From assembly GCF_000764305.2 (NCBI RefSeq), contig NW_025931873.1, positions 1 through 64,000 on the forward strand: a stretch of DNA of 64,000 nt, written 5' to 3'. The position numbers were made by a program, and so were the translations under genes. The notes beneath the pieces are model-generated. The model did not search any database, was not told the DNA's origin, and was given only the letters and a program-made list of their open reading frames with translations. Source of the stretch: Hyalella azteca (lineage: Eukaryota > Arthropoda > Malacostraca > Amphipoda > Hyalellidae). How positions within the stretch are numbered: position 1 is the stretch's first letter; the number at the start of each line of letters is the position of its first letter. Shown piece by piece: positions 52,297 to 62,529 of this stretch.

Positions 52297-55177
52297 CGAA
52301 GAAAAAGTAGTGGCCTTATTTTTATTTGTAGCTGAGTTCATTACAAAATTATATTGTGAATTGTGTGAGATTGGTCTTGCTGTACAAATTAAGGGCAGCT
52401 GTTGTTTCATATAATAAATATACGCAAAAATAACAAATTAAATAATTTTTTATTCAGATTAATAATTAACCAAGAATTTCAAAGTTAACCAAAAATTTCC
52501 GATATAAATAATTTAATTTGCGTTGCTTTCTTGATTTTCTATCACAAATGGTAGGTATGAATTTCAGTGCGAGCATTTACCAAGTATAATCGTTCGGTCC
52601 TACACTTTACATATGCATGGCAAGGGACGGAATTGTTCTAATTTTCTTTCGTGACATTTTGCTTGAACAATATCTTGCTCAATGCTGTTCAGATGTATTT
52701 TAAAAGCAGGTTGTAGCTTCTAATCGCTCCCAAGAATTTTCCCATTTTTTTACGAGAAAAACTGATTGGGCTGGAAGAAAAAAAAATCTAAAATTGAATA
52801 GGGCCGCATTTTTTCTATAAACTGCATTTTAATAGATAATTGTCCACATATCCTTCACTACTTTCATTTTTTTAGTTATATACAGCGGCAGGTGTCGCAT
52901 TTTTCTGTAAAATTGTGGGGGATTTGATTGAGTTTATTTTTTCATTCCCAACCCAATTTCATTTGGGTTGGGAAGAGATTCGTTTTTCTCTGGCTGATAC
53001 ATGTTACGTCGACGAAATTAAACGGATTAAATAACTTACGTCAGATCTTTAATAGAATATTTTAGGAACCGAAACCCCATTTGAATGAACAAAAAAGAGA
53101 GATAGGGTAAAGAAATCAATTCACGCAACGATTGTTTTCATCAGCGACAAATTGATTGATACAAGCCCATCAATTGGAATAGTTTCAGCTTTTTCATTTG
53201 AACAAATTATTGAGATATAATTTAATCCAAGCTGTAATAATTGTGAACATCTGCGCCCGCATATTTTCTCTTCTTCACTTATCTCGTTATTTGTAGAAGA
53301 ACATGTTTGAAACAAAAAAAAAATAGTCAAAGAGTTCATAAATGACTGTTTTTCCCGACACTCGAGCATAAGCTTCCAGCGAGCTTTTGAAACGAACAAT
53401 AGAATTTTGTCACAAACAGGCAGATAATGGAGTCTTAATGACGAGTTCCGTGTAAGTTTAGCCAGCTTTGCAGGCTCATTTCACGTCCATTGTCTCTCAC
53501 TCATCGAACCTGCGATCAGTAGAAGATTTTAGAGACGATCCCGGCTAGACGGAGAAACCTTCTATGATACCTACGGACATGTTTATCACCACACTAGAGA
53601 TGCATTACACCCATACTGGATTATACCGGTTCTCCATCATGAGCATCCATGTCTTACATGAATATTTACAGGTGTGAGGTGTCATTATAAGTAGGTATTA
53701 GAAAAACTCTTTCAGTTGGTCTTTAATTACATTTACAAATGTGATTTATACTATCACCGTCTTCTCATGTTATTTTCACCTTCGTAGCTAATTTTAAAAC
53801 ATTGGAGATAGAATTGTGTTTGGCATTACAAAATTCGATATGAAAGCGCATAACTGTCGCAAAAGGTTTGTAAAGTTTTAGAATTTAAATTAAAGATTTC
53901 CAAGTTTGAGAGAAAGCAAACATTCCAACAACGAAATGTAATAGATACAAAGGTACTCAGAATACTAATTTTACTACGTCCAATTTAAACTCATGTAAAA
54001 TAACTTCAGTATTTTTTCGGATTAGTGAATTATATCATATATTATAGCCAGATGAATATCCAAATAAACGCAAAAATATCAAATACCTTACTGCCCTTTG
54101 TCTTCATGAGAAACTAAAAGAATTTTAAAGATTTATCATAGCACTCAATTATGCTGATGAAAGATCTGCTGCTTAAGGTTTTGAAGTTGTCGAAAAGCAA
54201 GAAGCATTAAAAAATCATTTCAATCCATAATATTCTCCCCAAAATATGCGAGAGTACCTAAAATGAACCATAATCGTACGTATGAGAACCTGTATTAATT
54301 GAATCCACAGGTGTTTATTATCAGCAAATCAAGGCGGTTTCGCCTCCATGCCTATAATAGGGCAGATTGTGAGAGCCTCTGGCCAAGAAACCACGTCATC
54401 GCGAGTCGCCGCTGCCATACGAAGACCTCCGCATCAAAAGATTGATGAAGTCCTTCGATGGCTGCCAATACATGCTGATTCATAGCCTTGATTAACCCAT
54501 TAAAGTTGGCTAATTGAACATTTCCCATTTGCATGCGGTATGCGGCCACGCCACAGCACTTACACATGAGAGGCATGTGATGGACTTGCTTTACATGAGG
54601 CTTTTGATAAAGGCGCTTCAGTCAAGGCGAGATAAAAGTATATACGAAATTCCCACGTGTTATTTCAGCGCAAAGCACAACTCTGAAATGATTGTAAATG
54701 ATACGTTTGCTTAAATAGATGAAAATTTGAAACTTGTTTTCCTGAACAAAGTTACGAAGCCAAACTTTTGCTGCCGGAAAGTCCATATATTCTCAGGAGT
54801 TCGATGTTTTTTGTTGGCCGATCAAAATCTGAACTTAATAACTTAATAATCTTAAATTTTAATAATATTAATCATAATAGTAAAATCTGAACTTAATTAA
54901 TGAACTTTTAAAATACTCTTAACTTGTATCGGCTGATCCATCAAAGGGCAAATATAATAAAGAGTAATCTTACAATAAATTTTTTAGTGATAATATGATA
55001 AATTTCCTTTTTGTTGTGAGTCAATTCTGAAAAAACGCCGAGAGGTTGTTATGAGAAATAATTCGATACGTCAACGGTAAATTAAAAAAATTCTCAATTT
55101 CGATTGGTATAAATTCATAGTAACAAATTTAATGTTTTTCAATACTGGCAATTGAAATACGCTTTGAACTTACATAA
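52297..55177. other. Mostly AT-rich non-coding stretch
   Basis: Apart from the low-confidence frame at 54352-54621, I see only a 12-bp-arm hairpin TTCCCAACCCAA/TTGGGTTGGGAA (52945-52974) and TTCCCACGTG at 54650, where a Su(H)-type site overlaps an E-box. Confidence 0.45.
54352..54621 (-). other. Unassigned open frame of about 90 codons with protein-like composition
   Basis: The frame is open from 54621 to a stop at 54352; an internal ATG at 54576 would give 74 aa. It has a CKCC cluster near the start of the ATG form and a mixed hydrophobic/helical body with two Trp. I do not recognise it. There is no supporting promoter or splice evidence. It could be an exon or a transposon fragment. Confidence 0.15.
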
Positions 55178-55639
55178 GTCGTGCCCAAATTGCCGAATTG
55201 AAGATTCTAAGTAATCGGCAGCCAGTTTGCCGAATCTGTAGAATCAGCATTTCGTTGCTGATTCAGAAAAACGGACGTCAGAGTTGGAGTTAAAACATAA
55301 ATCGACAGTTAGAGTTAGAAAAGGTTAGGTCAAGTTCGGTTTAGTTCCTTTGTATGTAAATATTAAAAATATATAACTCAGTACTCACTGCAGTGAATGA
55401 CAGAGAGCGCATTTTCTCGTCGACGAAAACGTGGTCACGGACGGACGGACGGACAGACAGACAGACAGACGGACATGGCGAGCACAATAGTGCATTTTTC
55501 CATAAATGAGAAAATGCGCTAAAAACGTTGCTGACTGACCTAACCCCAGATTCCTATAGTATAGAAATGCTGATTCTAAAGATACTGCAAACTGGCTGCC
55601 GATTATATAGAATCTAAAATTCCGCGATTTCGGCACAAC
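55178..55639. mobile_element. Inverted-repeat element (76-bp arms) holding the interspersed element in its loop
   Basis: The left arm (55178-55253) contains AATCGGCAGCCAGTTTGC and GAATCAGCATTTC; the right arm (55564-55639) contains their reverse complements in reverse order. Identity is roughly 80% or more by eye, and the arms have equal length. Copy 4 of the GTCC element occupies the middle. Other copies lack these arms, so the GTCC element probably inserted into the loop of a separate foldback. Confidence 0.75.
55372..55526 (-). mobile_element. Short interspersed (GTCC/GTCT) element, copy 4
   Basis: The most complete reverse-orientation copy: TATAACTCAGTACTCACTGC, GAGAGCGCATTTTCTCGTCG, the GGAC/AGAC core, CATGGCGAGCACAATAGTGC, and ATAAATGAGAAAATGCGCTA. 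Both internal inverted segments are intact. Confidence 0.8.
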
Positions 55640-58590
55640 ACAATCATTTATATTGTGGCGTCGCACACGCTCCGTGGTTAACACGAGGCTATACTAAATA
55701 ACAGTCATTATAGGGGTTGTAAAGTTTCGACTCGTAACTCAGTCTCTATAAAGTTTCGTCTCAAAGGATAGAAACAAAGCAAGTGATTCATGAGCGGAAA
55801 CTTCGACCTTGCACATGGGATAGCACACTTTGAATCTCTCCTGTCGACTATGACAATATCACTTGGTCACTAAATTAAATAAAATTAAATTGCGATTGAT
55901 ATATTTTATTCCTTCGATCAATTATTACCGTCATCTCAATGGAAAACGTAATTGAGTTATAAAAAATTGTTTAGACAGAAATTGCGTGCACATTTTGCTT
56001 GCGAAGGATCGCTAATTATAATACTCCTGTGATGAATTAAAGCGATTTCTTTCGTGTACAAGTACTTGCAGTATATATATCCCATTCCTAGTTTTGATTA
56101 ATTTTTGAGCGCTTTTCCGATACCAATTTTTTCTTCAATTGCCTCAATTATCTTGAATAAGACCTTATGAATGAACTTTGAATGCTCAGAAAGAAATTAT
56201 CCGGAACTACAGAGTAAAGAATCTAAAACAAAATAACTTTTCTTGTGCTCCGCGAAACTCAGGATCAGTACAAACGTTTTTCAATGGCAGTTTACATGTC
56301 ACGCAGAGCCATAACAATGCATCCTAATTACGGAACAAAGTAATGCCACGCGAGTTCTATTATCCAGCCGTTACACGGTGGGGCCTAAGTCAACTTTCAT
56401 CTGCTGAAATTAAGGATCTTTTGTGCAAAAAAACATCTCAGTACGGTGAGGTGATATTGATGCTTGTACCTGAAAAGAGACTTTGTTAAAATTTTGCTTG
56501 GAAGAAAATGTTTTTGCTTTTGCTTGCGTTTCTCTGCTTTTAGTGGCACCTGACTTACTGGATATTATTTTATCTATCATGTTGTCGGTTATTGGCTTAT
56601 TTGATGACTGCATGAAATGTGACAATATGCGGTTTAAAATTAGATGTTTATTGTTAAATGAAAACAATTAAAATATTGGTTCCACAATTTTCAAAAGAGA
56701 CCTTTGCAAATAATTCAAGTTATTAAGCACTCAATGCTTCATTCCCCGTAAAAAACTTTAGCTTAACAAAAATGTAAAATGAATAATAAAACGAGTTTCG
56801 AATGCGTCCATAGAGATGAGATCTTTTCATATTTTCAATTCATGTAATTGATGGTCATTGAAGTTAATTGTGTACGAGTGCAATAATTGGATTACTGATC
56901 GAATTGCCAGTATTATCATAACCCCTTTTCGATCCAATGGCGCCACAATTTAGTATTTATGTAAAATATACTGACCTCCACCTATAGTAATCACGCAATT
57001 ATTGGTTTGTTTGCGCAAGAAGAAGAATATTACTGCATAGGTAATAAATAATTGAGAGCCTTTATATTTTCATTTCATCCAACTGTGCTATAACATAAAT
57101 GGTGATAAAGGGCCCAAATCAGCAAAGAATGACTCTGGAATTAGCTATTATATATTTTATTTGTAAATAGAGACCGGTATTAGTGAGCAAATAAGGATAC
57201 TTTAAGGATTATATATTTTCAAATTTGAAAAGTTTGAATAGAGCTCCGAAGTAATGTTACACTACGTTAAAAGAAAATGTTCGAATTACGTCGTATTTCT
57301 CTGTTCACGCCACACGTTGCCATAAGAACTTCCTAATTTTCTCAGAAAGGTAAAACAGTAGCGGCGCAAGACGACTCCTAGCATGCAACACCTTGCATGA
57401 AAACCTGCCTCGGTTTTTGTGCGCCTCGGTTTTGTGCGTTTAAATCGTTCAGTTGCACCAAGAAGCCAACCTGTTGCTGACGCTCCTCATGCATGTGATT
57501 TATTTATAAAGAATGCGCTCTTCACATTTAGTTTATATATGTTATTTCCTGTGTGAAAAAGTGTCCGTTTATGATACAAGTCATGAGTCATCGCGAGATA
57601 AGATGATGAAGAAACTTATCAACGACCTGTTCTAGGCAGATCATACACCAATAATATAAAGGGTTGGTTTGCAAGAAGCAATCACAGTATGCGTCTATAC
57701 GATAGAACCTTGAGAATCCCGCCCATATTCCACGAAGAATTATCGCAAAGATGTTAAGGAATGGTTCGATGTCGTCAAGTCGATTGGCAATAACCATAAA
57801 GTATTTTTTAGTCTGAAATCGTTCCTTTATGAATTATACTGCATTGCTTTGCGATGGTAAATAATCATTGTTAAAAAAGTTGCAAGTGCCTTGCAATCTT
57901 CTGTGTCGGATCGACGATCGCTTATTGATCTCGGATCTATAAATTTTGTATATAATTTGTGTCCACTGATTTGGGTTTATAATTCCCGAGAGAAATCATT
58001 CCCATGTAATGGTTTATTTTATAATTTGAAGTTGAGATGGTATTTCTATGATTTGAAGTTGAGACCTAAAAAAACGCTCATGCCGGCTGAAACAAAAAAA
58101 AAAATAATGTGCATTGAACGCGATGCCAATGTTATACACTTATTACGTATATGATGAGTAACGATTAAAAACGGCTGCTCAACTCGTTACATGTAATTAT
58201 ATCTAAATAATAATAATAATAATGGTACCGGCGATATACATTGCCGTCAAAACAGTGATTATGTAGAACTAAAAATTTTCTACTACTTTTAACTTGAAAT
58301 GTCATCTCTCATAATATATTGTCGTGGAAGACAAACGCAGCAAATCGTTTCATTACCTCCCAATGAACCTTAACTGACAAACTCTGACACGGGCTGAATC
58401 CTGTCAGAACCTGTCGCTCGCGGTCACTGCTACATGAGAGTATCCGTTTAGCCTCCTAAAACATGAACCAATTTTCAAACGTTCAAAATTTCTTTAATCA
58501 AGGAGTCTATAGATTCTTTCGATCATTTCCAGGCCATATAGATTATTATTCAAAATAATTTGCTATTCACGCACAGTCTTCGAAAAAGAC
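55640..58590. other. AT-rich non-coding stretch
   Basis: No supportable gene. An 85-codon minus-strand frame at 56410-56667 has no recognisable domain; a short (AAT)n run is at about 58205. Confidence 0.5.
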
Positions 58591-59013
58591 CTATTGCAGT
58601 TCTACTAGTTTAATCAATATTTTTGGAATTTTACGATCCATATTTATAAATTCGATTGCTAAAACTTCAAAACCTAATAACCCAAAAAAACTATGGAATC
58701 CTTGCCTAAAGCTAGTGATTTTTATATAAGGGTTTCTCGTGTCGTTGAAGTCGCGAAACTCAATTTCAATTCCTACCTCATACAAGGTATTTTCAAAAAC
58801 TCGTCGCCGGTCGTCTCTTTTCACAGAACAAAAACGCTTCTCGCGTTTCGCGCCTGCGGCAGTTAGGGCGGGCGAGACATACAGCATTTCCTTTCGCTTA
58901 TCCTCCTTCACTGACGAAAAAAAATCCCGCGTGTTATGTGAGCCTTCTTCCTTTACACGAAAAAAATATATACTAATCCATATTTTCTGTTTCTCAATGT
59001 TCACTCTTCGCAT
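58591..59013 (-). other. Unassigned 140-codon open frame
   Basis: One of the two longest ATG-started frames in the window, 0.5 kb past the Bearded-family gene. The predicted protein is rich in Lys, Arg, Phe and Ile. I recognise no domain, signal peptide or membrane segment, and I see no promoter or poly(A) signal tied to it. Its upstream half overlaps a GC-richer patch. It could be a decayed element, an unknown exon or chance. Confidence 0.15.
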
Positions 59014-59327
59014 TTTTCCATCATGTTGAAGTCTAATTTTGTATTTCTCTTACTGTCTCAAGGTCTATCTGAAATTTCCGTTTTTTGCCGCATTTTCTTT
59101 CATACCCTAATATAAAGCGAACATTTTGATCATTTTCATTTTTTCCTCTTCGCGTTCATTGCCTGAAATAATTCAATTATCCTTCGTTTTGATCATGTCT
59201 CTGTTTAAACCGCTAAATGGCCGCAATTTTAGTATACATTCCAAAACGATAAATCTCGCCTCTACGTCAAAGGATATCTAGCCTAAAAAAGGATCAATGG
59301 AAAAACAAGTGTATATCTTAAAAGTAT

Positions 59328-59333
59328 TTTATT
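59328..59333 (-). terminator. Poly(A) signal of the Bearded-family gene
   Basis: Minus-strand AATAAA about 190 nt past the stop codon. Cleavage would be expected near 59300-59318, giving a 3' UTR of about 210-225 nt that includes both K-boxes. Confidence 0.65.
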
Positions 59334-59383
59334 AAATGCCGAGAAACGAGTGCATTCAAAAGCAAATAAATATGTCTTCATAA

Positions 59384-59391
59384 TATCACAG
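59384..59391 (-). promoter_or_regulatory. K-box in 3' UTR (second)
   Basis: A second CTGTGATA, about 100 nt downstream of the first and ahead of the poly(A) signal. Two extended K-boxes in about 200 nt support the gene call and point to microRNA control. I found no Brd-box (AGCTTTA) or GY-box (GTCTTCC) in this UTR. Confidence 0.75.
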
Positions 59392-59484
59392 CAATGGATG
59401 GCGGCCTCAGTCTTCAGAAGTGACGTCTGAATTCGAAGGTTCAACAGCCCTAAGTCGGAGGAGATCCACGACACGTGGAGCCTC

Positions 59485-59492
59485 TATCACAG
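59485..59492 (-). promoter_or_regulatory. K-box in 3' UTR (first)
   Basis: Minus-strand CTGTGATA, a full match to the extended K-box cTGTGATa, 34 nt past the stop. K-boxes are 3' UTR repressive elements of E(spl) and Bearded genes and match the miR-2/11/13 seed family. Confidence 0.75.
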
Positions 59493-59525
59493 ATCGCAAC
59501 GATGTCACTCCATCAATTATTATTA

Positions 59526-59945
59526 TCACGCTGATTTTGTACTGACGGGCGGTAGTCTTGCAGACCGGTTAGCCTTCATGTTGCTGTTGAATGAACACAA
59601 GTGAGGGTACAAGTCCCAGAGATCTTCTTCCTCTCCGCCGGTCCAAAAAGTACCGAACTGAATTTCCGTGTCTTCGTTTAGGAGCAAAACTCCGTTGTGT
59701 AGGCTTGGGTTGTGTTCAAGGTCGAGAGATGCTGGGGAAGCTTGGATGATTTGCCGCAATCTTGCTTCAAGAGCTTCGTTTTGCAGGTTTTCGTTGATCT
59801 CGATGTCAAAGTTTACTCGCTCCAGCTCTTGATTCTTCTTCGATGTCTTCGTAAATATGTGTAGTGACTTTTTCAGTGCTGATTTGATGGCCTTCTTGAT
59901 CTTGAATAATGTGATGAAACTTTTATTGCGGGTAGAGAGAGCCAT
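59526..59945 (-). CDS. E(spl)malpha-BFM: Bearded-family protein, Enhancer of split m-alpha/m4-like (Neuralized inhibitor)
   Basis: Intronless 139-codon frame ending in TGA; the ATG sits in a good context (CAGCCATGG). Seen: residues 14-37 form a lysine-rich, amphipathic-looking helix (FKIKKAIKSALKKSLHIF); residues 53-60 read NLQNEALE, a perfect NxxNExLE; residues 95-102 read IQFGTFWT, followed by an acidic stretch and a WDLYPHL segment. Known of the family: Bearded proteins are small, usually single-exon Notch-pathway proteins. The basic helix is needed for function at the membrane, and NxxNExLE binds the E3 ligase Neuralized, inhibiting Delta endocytosis. The length suits m-alpha/m4 better than the shorter Brd/Bob forms. 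Promoter and 3' UTR motifs (separate entries) fit a Notch and proneural target controlled by K-box microRNAs. No Hes-type bHLH gene, the usual neighbour, is visible here. Inference: the family call is firm; one-to-one orthology with m-alpha rather than m4 is not settled, so the symbol is provisional. Confidence 0.9.
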   Translation of the reverse strand: MALSTRNKSFITLFKIKKAIKSALKKSLHIFTKTSKKNQELERVNFDIEINENLQNEALEARLRQIIQASPASLDLEHNPSLHNGVLLLNEDTEIQFGTFWTGGEEEDLWDLYPHLCSFNSNMKANRSARLPPVSTKSA

Positions 59946-60044
59946 GGCTGCTCAGTGAGCGGAACGATGCGTCTACTGAGAACGGGAGTAGTACAACCGA
60001 CAGGGCGATCGGGTATGGTCTGAGCGTGGGTTGGATTTGGCGAT

Positions 60045-60054
60045 CCTTATATAG
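60045..60054 (-). promoter_or_regulatory. TATA box of the Bearded-family gene, with initiator
   Basis: Minus-strand CTATATAAGG. About 31 bp further on is an initiator-like CTCAGAC with its A at 60021, the expected TATA-to-start distance. This predicts a 5' UTR of about 76 nt ahead of the ATG at 59945. I see no clear downstream promoter element. The start site is inferred, not measured. Confidence 0.8.
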
Positions 60055-60065
60055 CCGGCAGCCTG

Positions 60066-60073
60066 TGACGTCA
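60066..60073. promoter_or_regulatory. Full CRE/ATF palindrome in the core promoter
   Basis: TGACGTCA, a perfect cAMP-response-element/ATF palindrome, lies 12 bp upstream of the TATA box. bZIP proteins of the CREB/ATF class bind this sequence. Functional use is inferred from position only; it is not a standard component of Bearded-family promoters that I know of. Confidence 0.5.
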
Positions 60074-60077
60074 CGGG

Positions 60078-60112
60078 CACGTGATCCTCGTGGCAGGTGT
60101 GCGCACCACGAG
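60078..60112. promoter_or_regulatory. E-box and N-box cluster upstream of the Bearded-family gene
   Basis: Within 35 bp: CACGTG (60078-60083, context GGCACGTGAT, close to the Hes/E(spl) preferred site), an N-box CACGAG on the minus strand (60087-60092), the proneural box GCAGGTGT (60093-60100, fits GCAGSTGK), and a second CACGAG N-box on the plus strand (60107-60112). The two N-boxes are the ends of a 7-bp inverted repeat around the proneural box. Known: Achaete-Scute/Daughterless activate through GCAGSTGK; E(spl)/Hes repressors use CACGTG and CACNAG. This suggests activation by proneural factors with Hes feedback. Confidence 0.7.
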
Positions 60113-60342
60113 CACAACGCGACGAGCCCGCGCTGCTGATGCCAGATAACACCACACGAAATAATTCCAATATCGTTCACTATAAGCACCTCTTCAATTT
60201 TAAGGTCGTTTTACACCTTCCCAATATAATCAAATTTATATATATTGGCAGGAGGCGGCAACGCAGCTACTTTCACTGAAAAACACGATAAAAAATTCTA
60301 ATAAAAATACCGCGTGGATCACACTGCTAAGAAGGCGGGCAT

Positions 60343-60375
60343 CGTGAGAACAGAATTGGAGGCTGCGTTCCCACC
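60343..60375. promoter_or_regulatory. Su(H) paired site (SPS), head to head, 17-bp spacer
   Basis: Plus-strand CGTGAGAA (60343-60350) is a perfect YGTGRGAA Su(H)/CSL site. After exactly 17 bp comes TTCCCACC (60368-60375), the reverse of GGTGGGAA, which misses the consensus only at its first base. Both half-sites are followed by C (GAAC). Head-to-head CSL sites 15-17 bp apart are the hallmark of Notch-dimer-responsive SPS elements in E(spl) and HES genes. With the proneural box at 60093-60100 this gives the SPS+A arrangement, about 320 bp upstream of the predicted start. The hexamer seen in some SPS spacers is absent. Confidence 0.72.
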
Positions 60376-60424
60376 GGGGCTCTGGAATTCGGACGACATG
60401 TGCGCAACGAACGATTGAAAACAT

Positions 60425-61133
60425 GAGCCTCTTCGCTTACCTCACTTCCTCTGTCTTGCGCTCTAGTAAACAAATGCGGTCTTGTCTTCGACTTCTGAAG
60501 GTCGTAAAGTTTATAATTTGCCCTCTAGGCTTTGTTTGAAGAATATAAGCTTAAGATACTCACGCCTCGCAACACCCGTGAACAGAACCCAACCAGCATG
60601 TTGCCAAACCGTAAAATACGTATAACCTTCAAACTACTGACTCTAACCAAATGAAATGACCTGACTGTGTATTTAATTTAGATGATAAAAAGTTTAAACA
60701 TTTGGAACTTATATTTCTCATAATATTATCAAATTGTACAACTAGCCTGGCGTCTTTTTCGGCACCTAAAGTCGTTTGTGCCTTTGCCTAATACAGACAC
60801 AATATTGATATTTTAAATTTCAAGCACGATATGGCACGCGGAATTTGATCTTATAAAGAATTAATGCAACGATCTTTCACAACCAATTATTTTTTTTAAT
60901 TTAATGCGCCAAATAAGGTTTGTCATAAATGTCAACTGATATATTACAAATTTAGACTTATTTGGATGCACTTTTAGTAACAATGGGGAGCCCAGGTTAT
61001 GTTCATAAGGTTTTTATTCTTTAAAATAAAATAAATAAATAAATCCGCTCAAATTATCACTCGGATCGCTGCAAGTCGTTGGGGCAAAAAGCATAGCTAG
61101 TGAGCCTGTTTATTCATTGCCGGGGGGTAATGT
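60425..61133. other. Upstream flank of the Bearded-family gene
   Basis: I see no second gene or clear motif cluster between the paired Su(H) site and the repeats at 61.1 kb. Confidence 0.5.
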
Positions 61134-61136
61134 ACA

Positions 61137-61202
61137 CGTTGGACGACTAAAAAAACGTGTAGGACGACTAAAAAAACGTGCAGGACGACTAAAAAAACGT
61201 TT
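61137..61202 (+). repeat. 21-22-bp tandem repeat, three copies
   Basis: GGACGACTAAAAAAACGTG three times in a row, the last running into the adjacent 96-bp repeat. Confidence 0.9.
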
Positions 61203-61394
61203 AGAACGTTTCTTGTTTGAACTGCGAACACCGAACACCGAACACGAGATCAGACGTGTTCTTTCGGAGTTCAGACGGCCAAGGTCATAAGGTCTAATAG
61301 AACGTTTCTTGTTTGAACTGCGAACACAGAACACCGAACACGAGATCAGACGTGTTCTTTCGGAGTTCAGACGGCCAAGGTCATAAGGTCTAGA
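61203..61394 (+). repeat. 96-bp tandem duplication
   Basis: AGAACGTTTCTTGTTTGAAC starts at 61203 and 61299; the copies differ by about one base. Each holds GAACACG/CGTGTTC, a short inverted repeat. The near identity points to a recent duplication. Confidence 0.95.
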
Positions 61395-62250
61395 TTGAAT
61401 GCTTGAACAATTGGCCACTTCCTATGGTCAGCGGCTTTATTACTTCACGGTAGCAATTCAGATTCAATGAGAAATCGTTACTAAGTGATATAACATATAA
61501 GGGAACAAAAATAGCCGCATAGATAAGCCACGTTGAAGCTGGAGATTGAAGGAAGCGAATGAAAATAGTACATTAACATAGCGTATGGAAAAATGGATAA
61601 GTTCCACACTTATACATCGTTATAAGCGAGAAAAATGTTCAAAGCAATCATGATATTATTGTGACTGGTGTATCGTTAAAAAACGCGCATTTTCTCGATT
61701 TACTTTATTCGTGAACTATTTATAGCTTTTACAGTCACGTCCAAGAACGAGACTGTCTGATAATAATTCTCAAGTGCATTTGTTTAGAAAATACGAAAAT
61801 ATGGCGACATATTTGCCTTCTCAACATATATATGAGCTCATTCCGTCCGGAAATTTTTTCGGGGGATTATTGATGCGAGACAAAAAAATAAAATAAAATT
61901 ATGCACTTGAAAGTCCGGTATCTACTCATATAATTCTACGAGACTTGCACCAGCCTACGAATTCAAATTACAGACCGCCTTCTTACCACGAGTTCACCCA
62001 GTTTTGTTAGAAGCACCGCAGGTACTACAAGCTAGTTAAGAGCAGGTAGAAATTTCATTGTGGAATTTTAACGGTTCTTCAGGGGAAAGGATCTTCGTTT
62101 TCGGCCCCTGGAGATCAGGTGCGGACTGAAAATTGTCAGTTTTTTTTCTTTTTGGTTGAGGCAAGTGTTAAGTTACAAATAAAACTTTTTCATACGTGTT
62201 TATTGTTAAAAATCAGGGGCAGCTATTTATTGATTTATTTTTGACGCAAT
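61395..62250. other. Non-coding spacer
   Basis: I see nothing supportable in this stretch. Confidence 0.5.
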
Positions 62251-62373
62251 TTATTTATATTTCCATATGTTGTCTTTAAAAGTATTGGACAAAATTTTCT
62301 CGTCTAAATGTATAATTTTAGCGTGGATGTTTTTTTTAATACTCTCGGCAACGCACGCGCACCAATTAACTCG

Positions 62374-62423
62374 TTCCCACATTCCAACCGAGCCCGCATT
62401 CCCATTCCCAAAGTCAGCAGCTG
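62374..62423. promoter_or_regulatory. Candidate Su(H) plus E-box patch upstream of the gene
   Basis: TTCCCACA (62374-62381, a reverse Su(H) site) and CAGCTG (62418-62423) lie in a GC-rich island about 2.35 kb upstream of the predicted start of the Bearded-family gene. The island also repeats CATTCCCATTCCC-type text, so the Su(H) match may be incidental. Confidence 0.3.
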
Positions 62424-62529
62424 CTGCTTCCTGCCGTCTGCAATTGCGCACGGCAGGCCTCCGTTCCCATTCCCGAATGTTCGCCAGGAACATCTGTAGC
62501 TCGTCTTCATCCGCATTCCTGAGTTAAGT

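Noticed and set aside
56410..56667. 85-codon Lys/Ser-rich minus-strand frame considered as a second Bearded-family member
   Set aside because: It lacks NxxNExLE and the basic amphipathic N-terminus, and no TATA or K-boxes were found.
59923..60424. Open frames overlapping the promoter and the Su(H) pair (59923-60189, 59973-60170, 60097-60279, 60236-60424)
   Set aside because: They overlap the control region of the Bearded-family gene and have no recognisable content.
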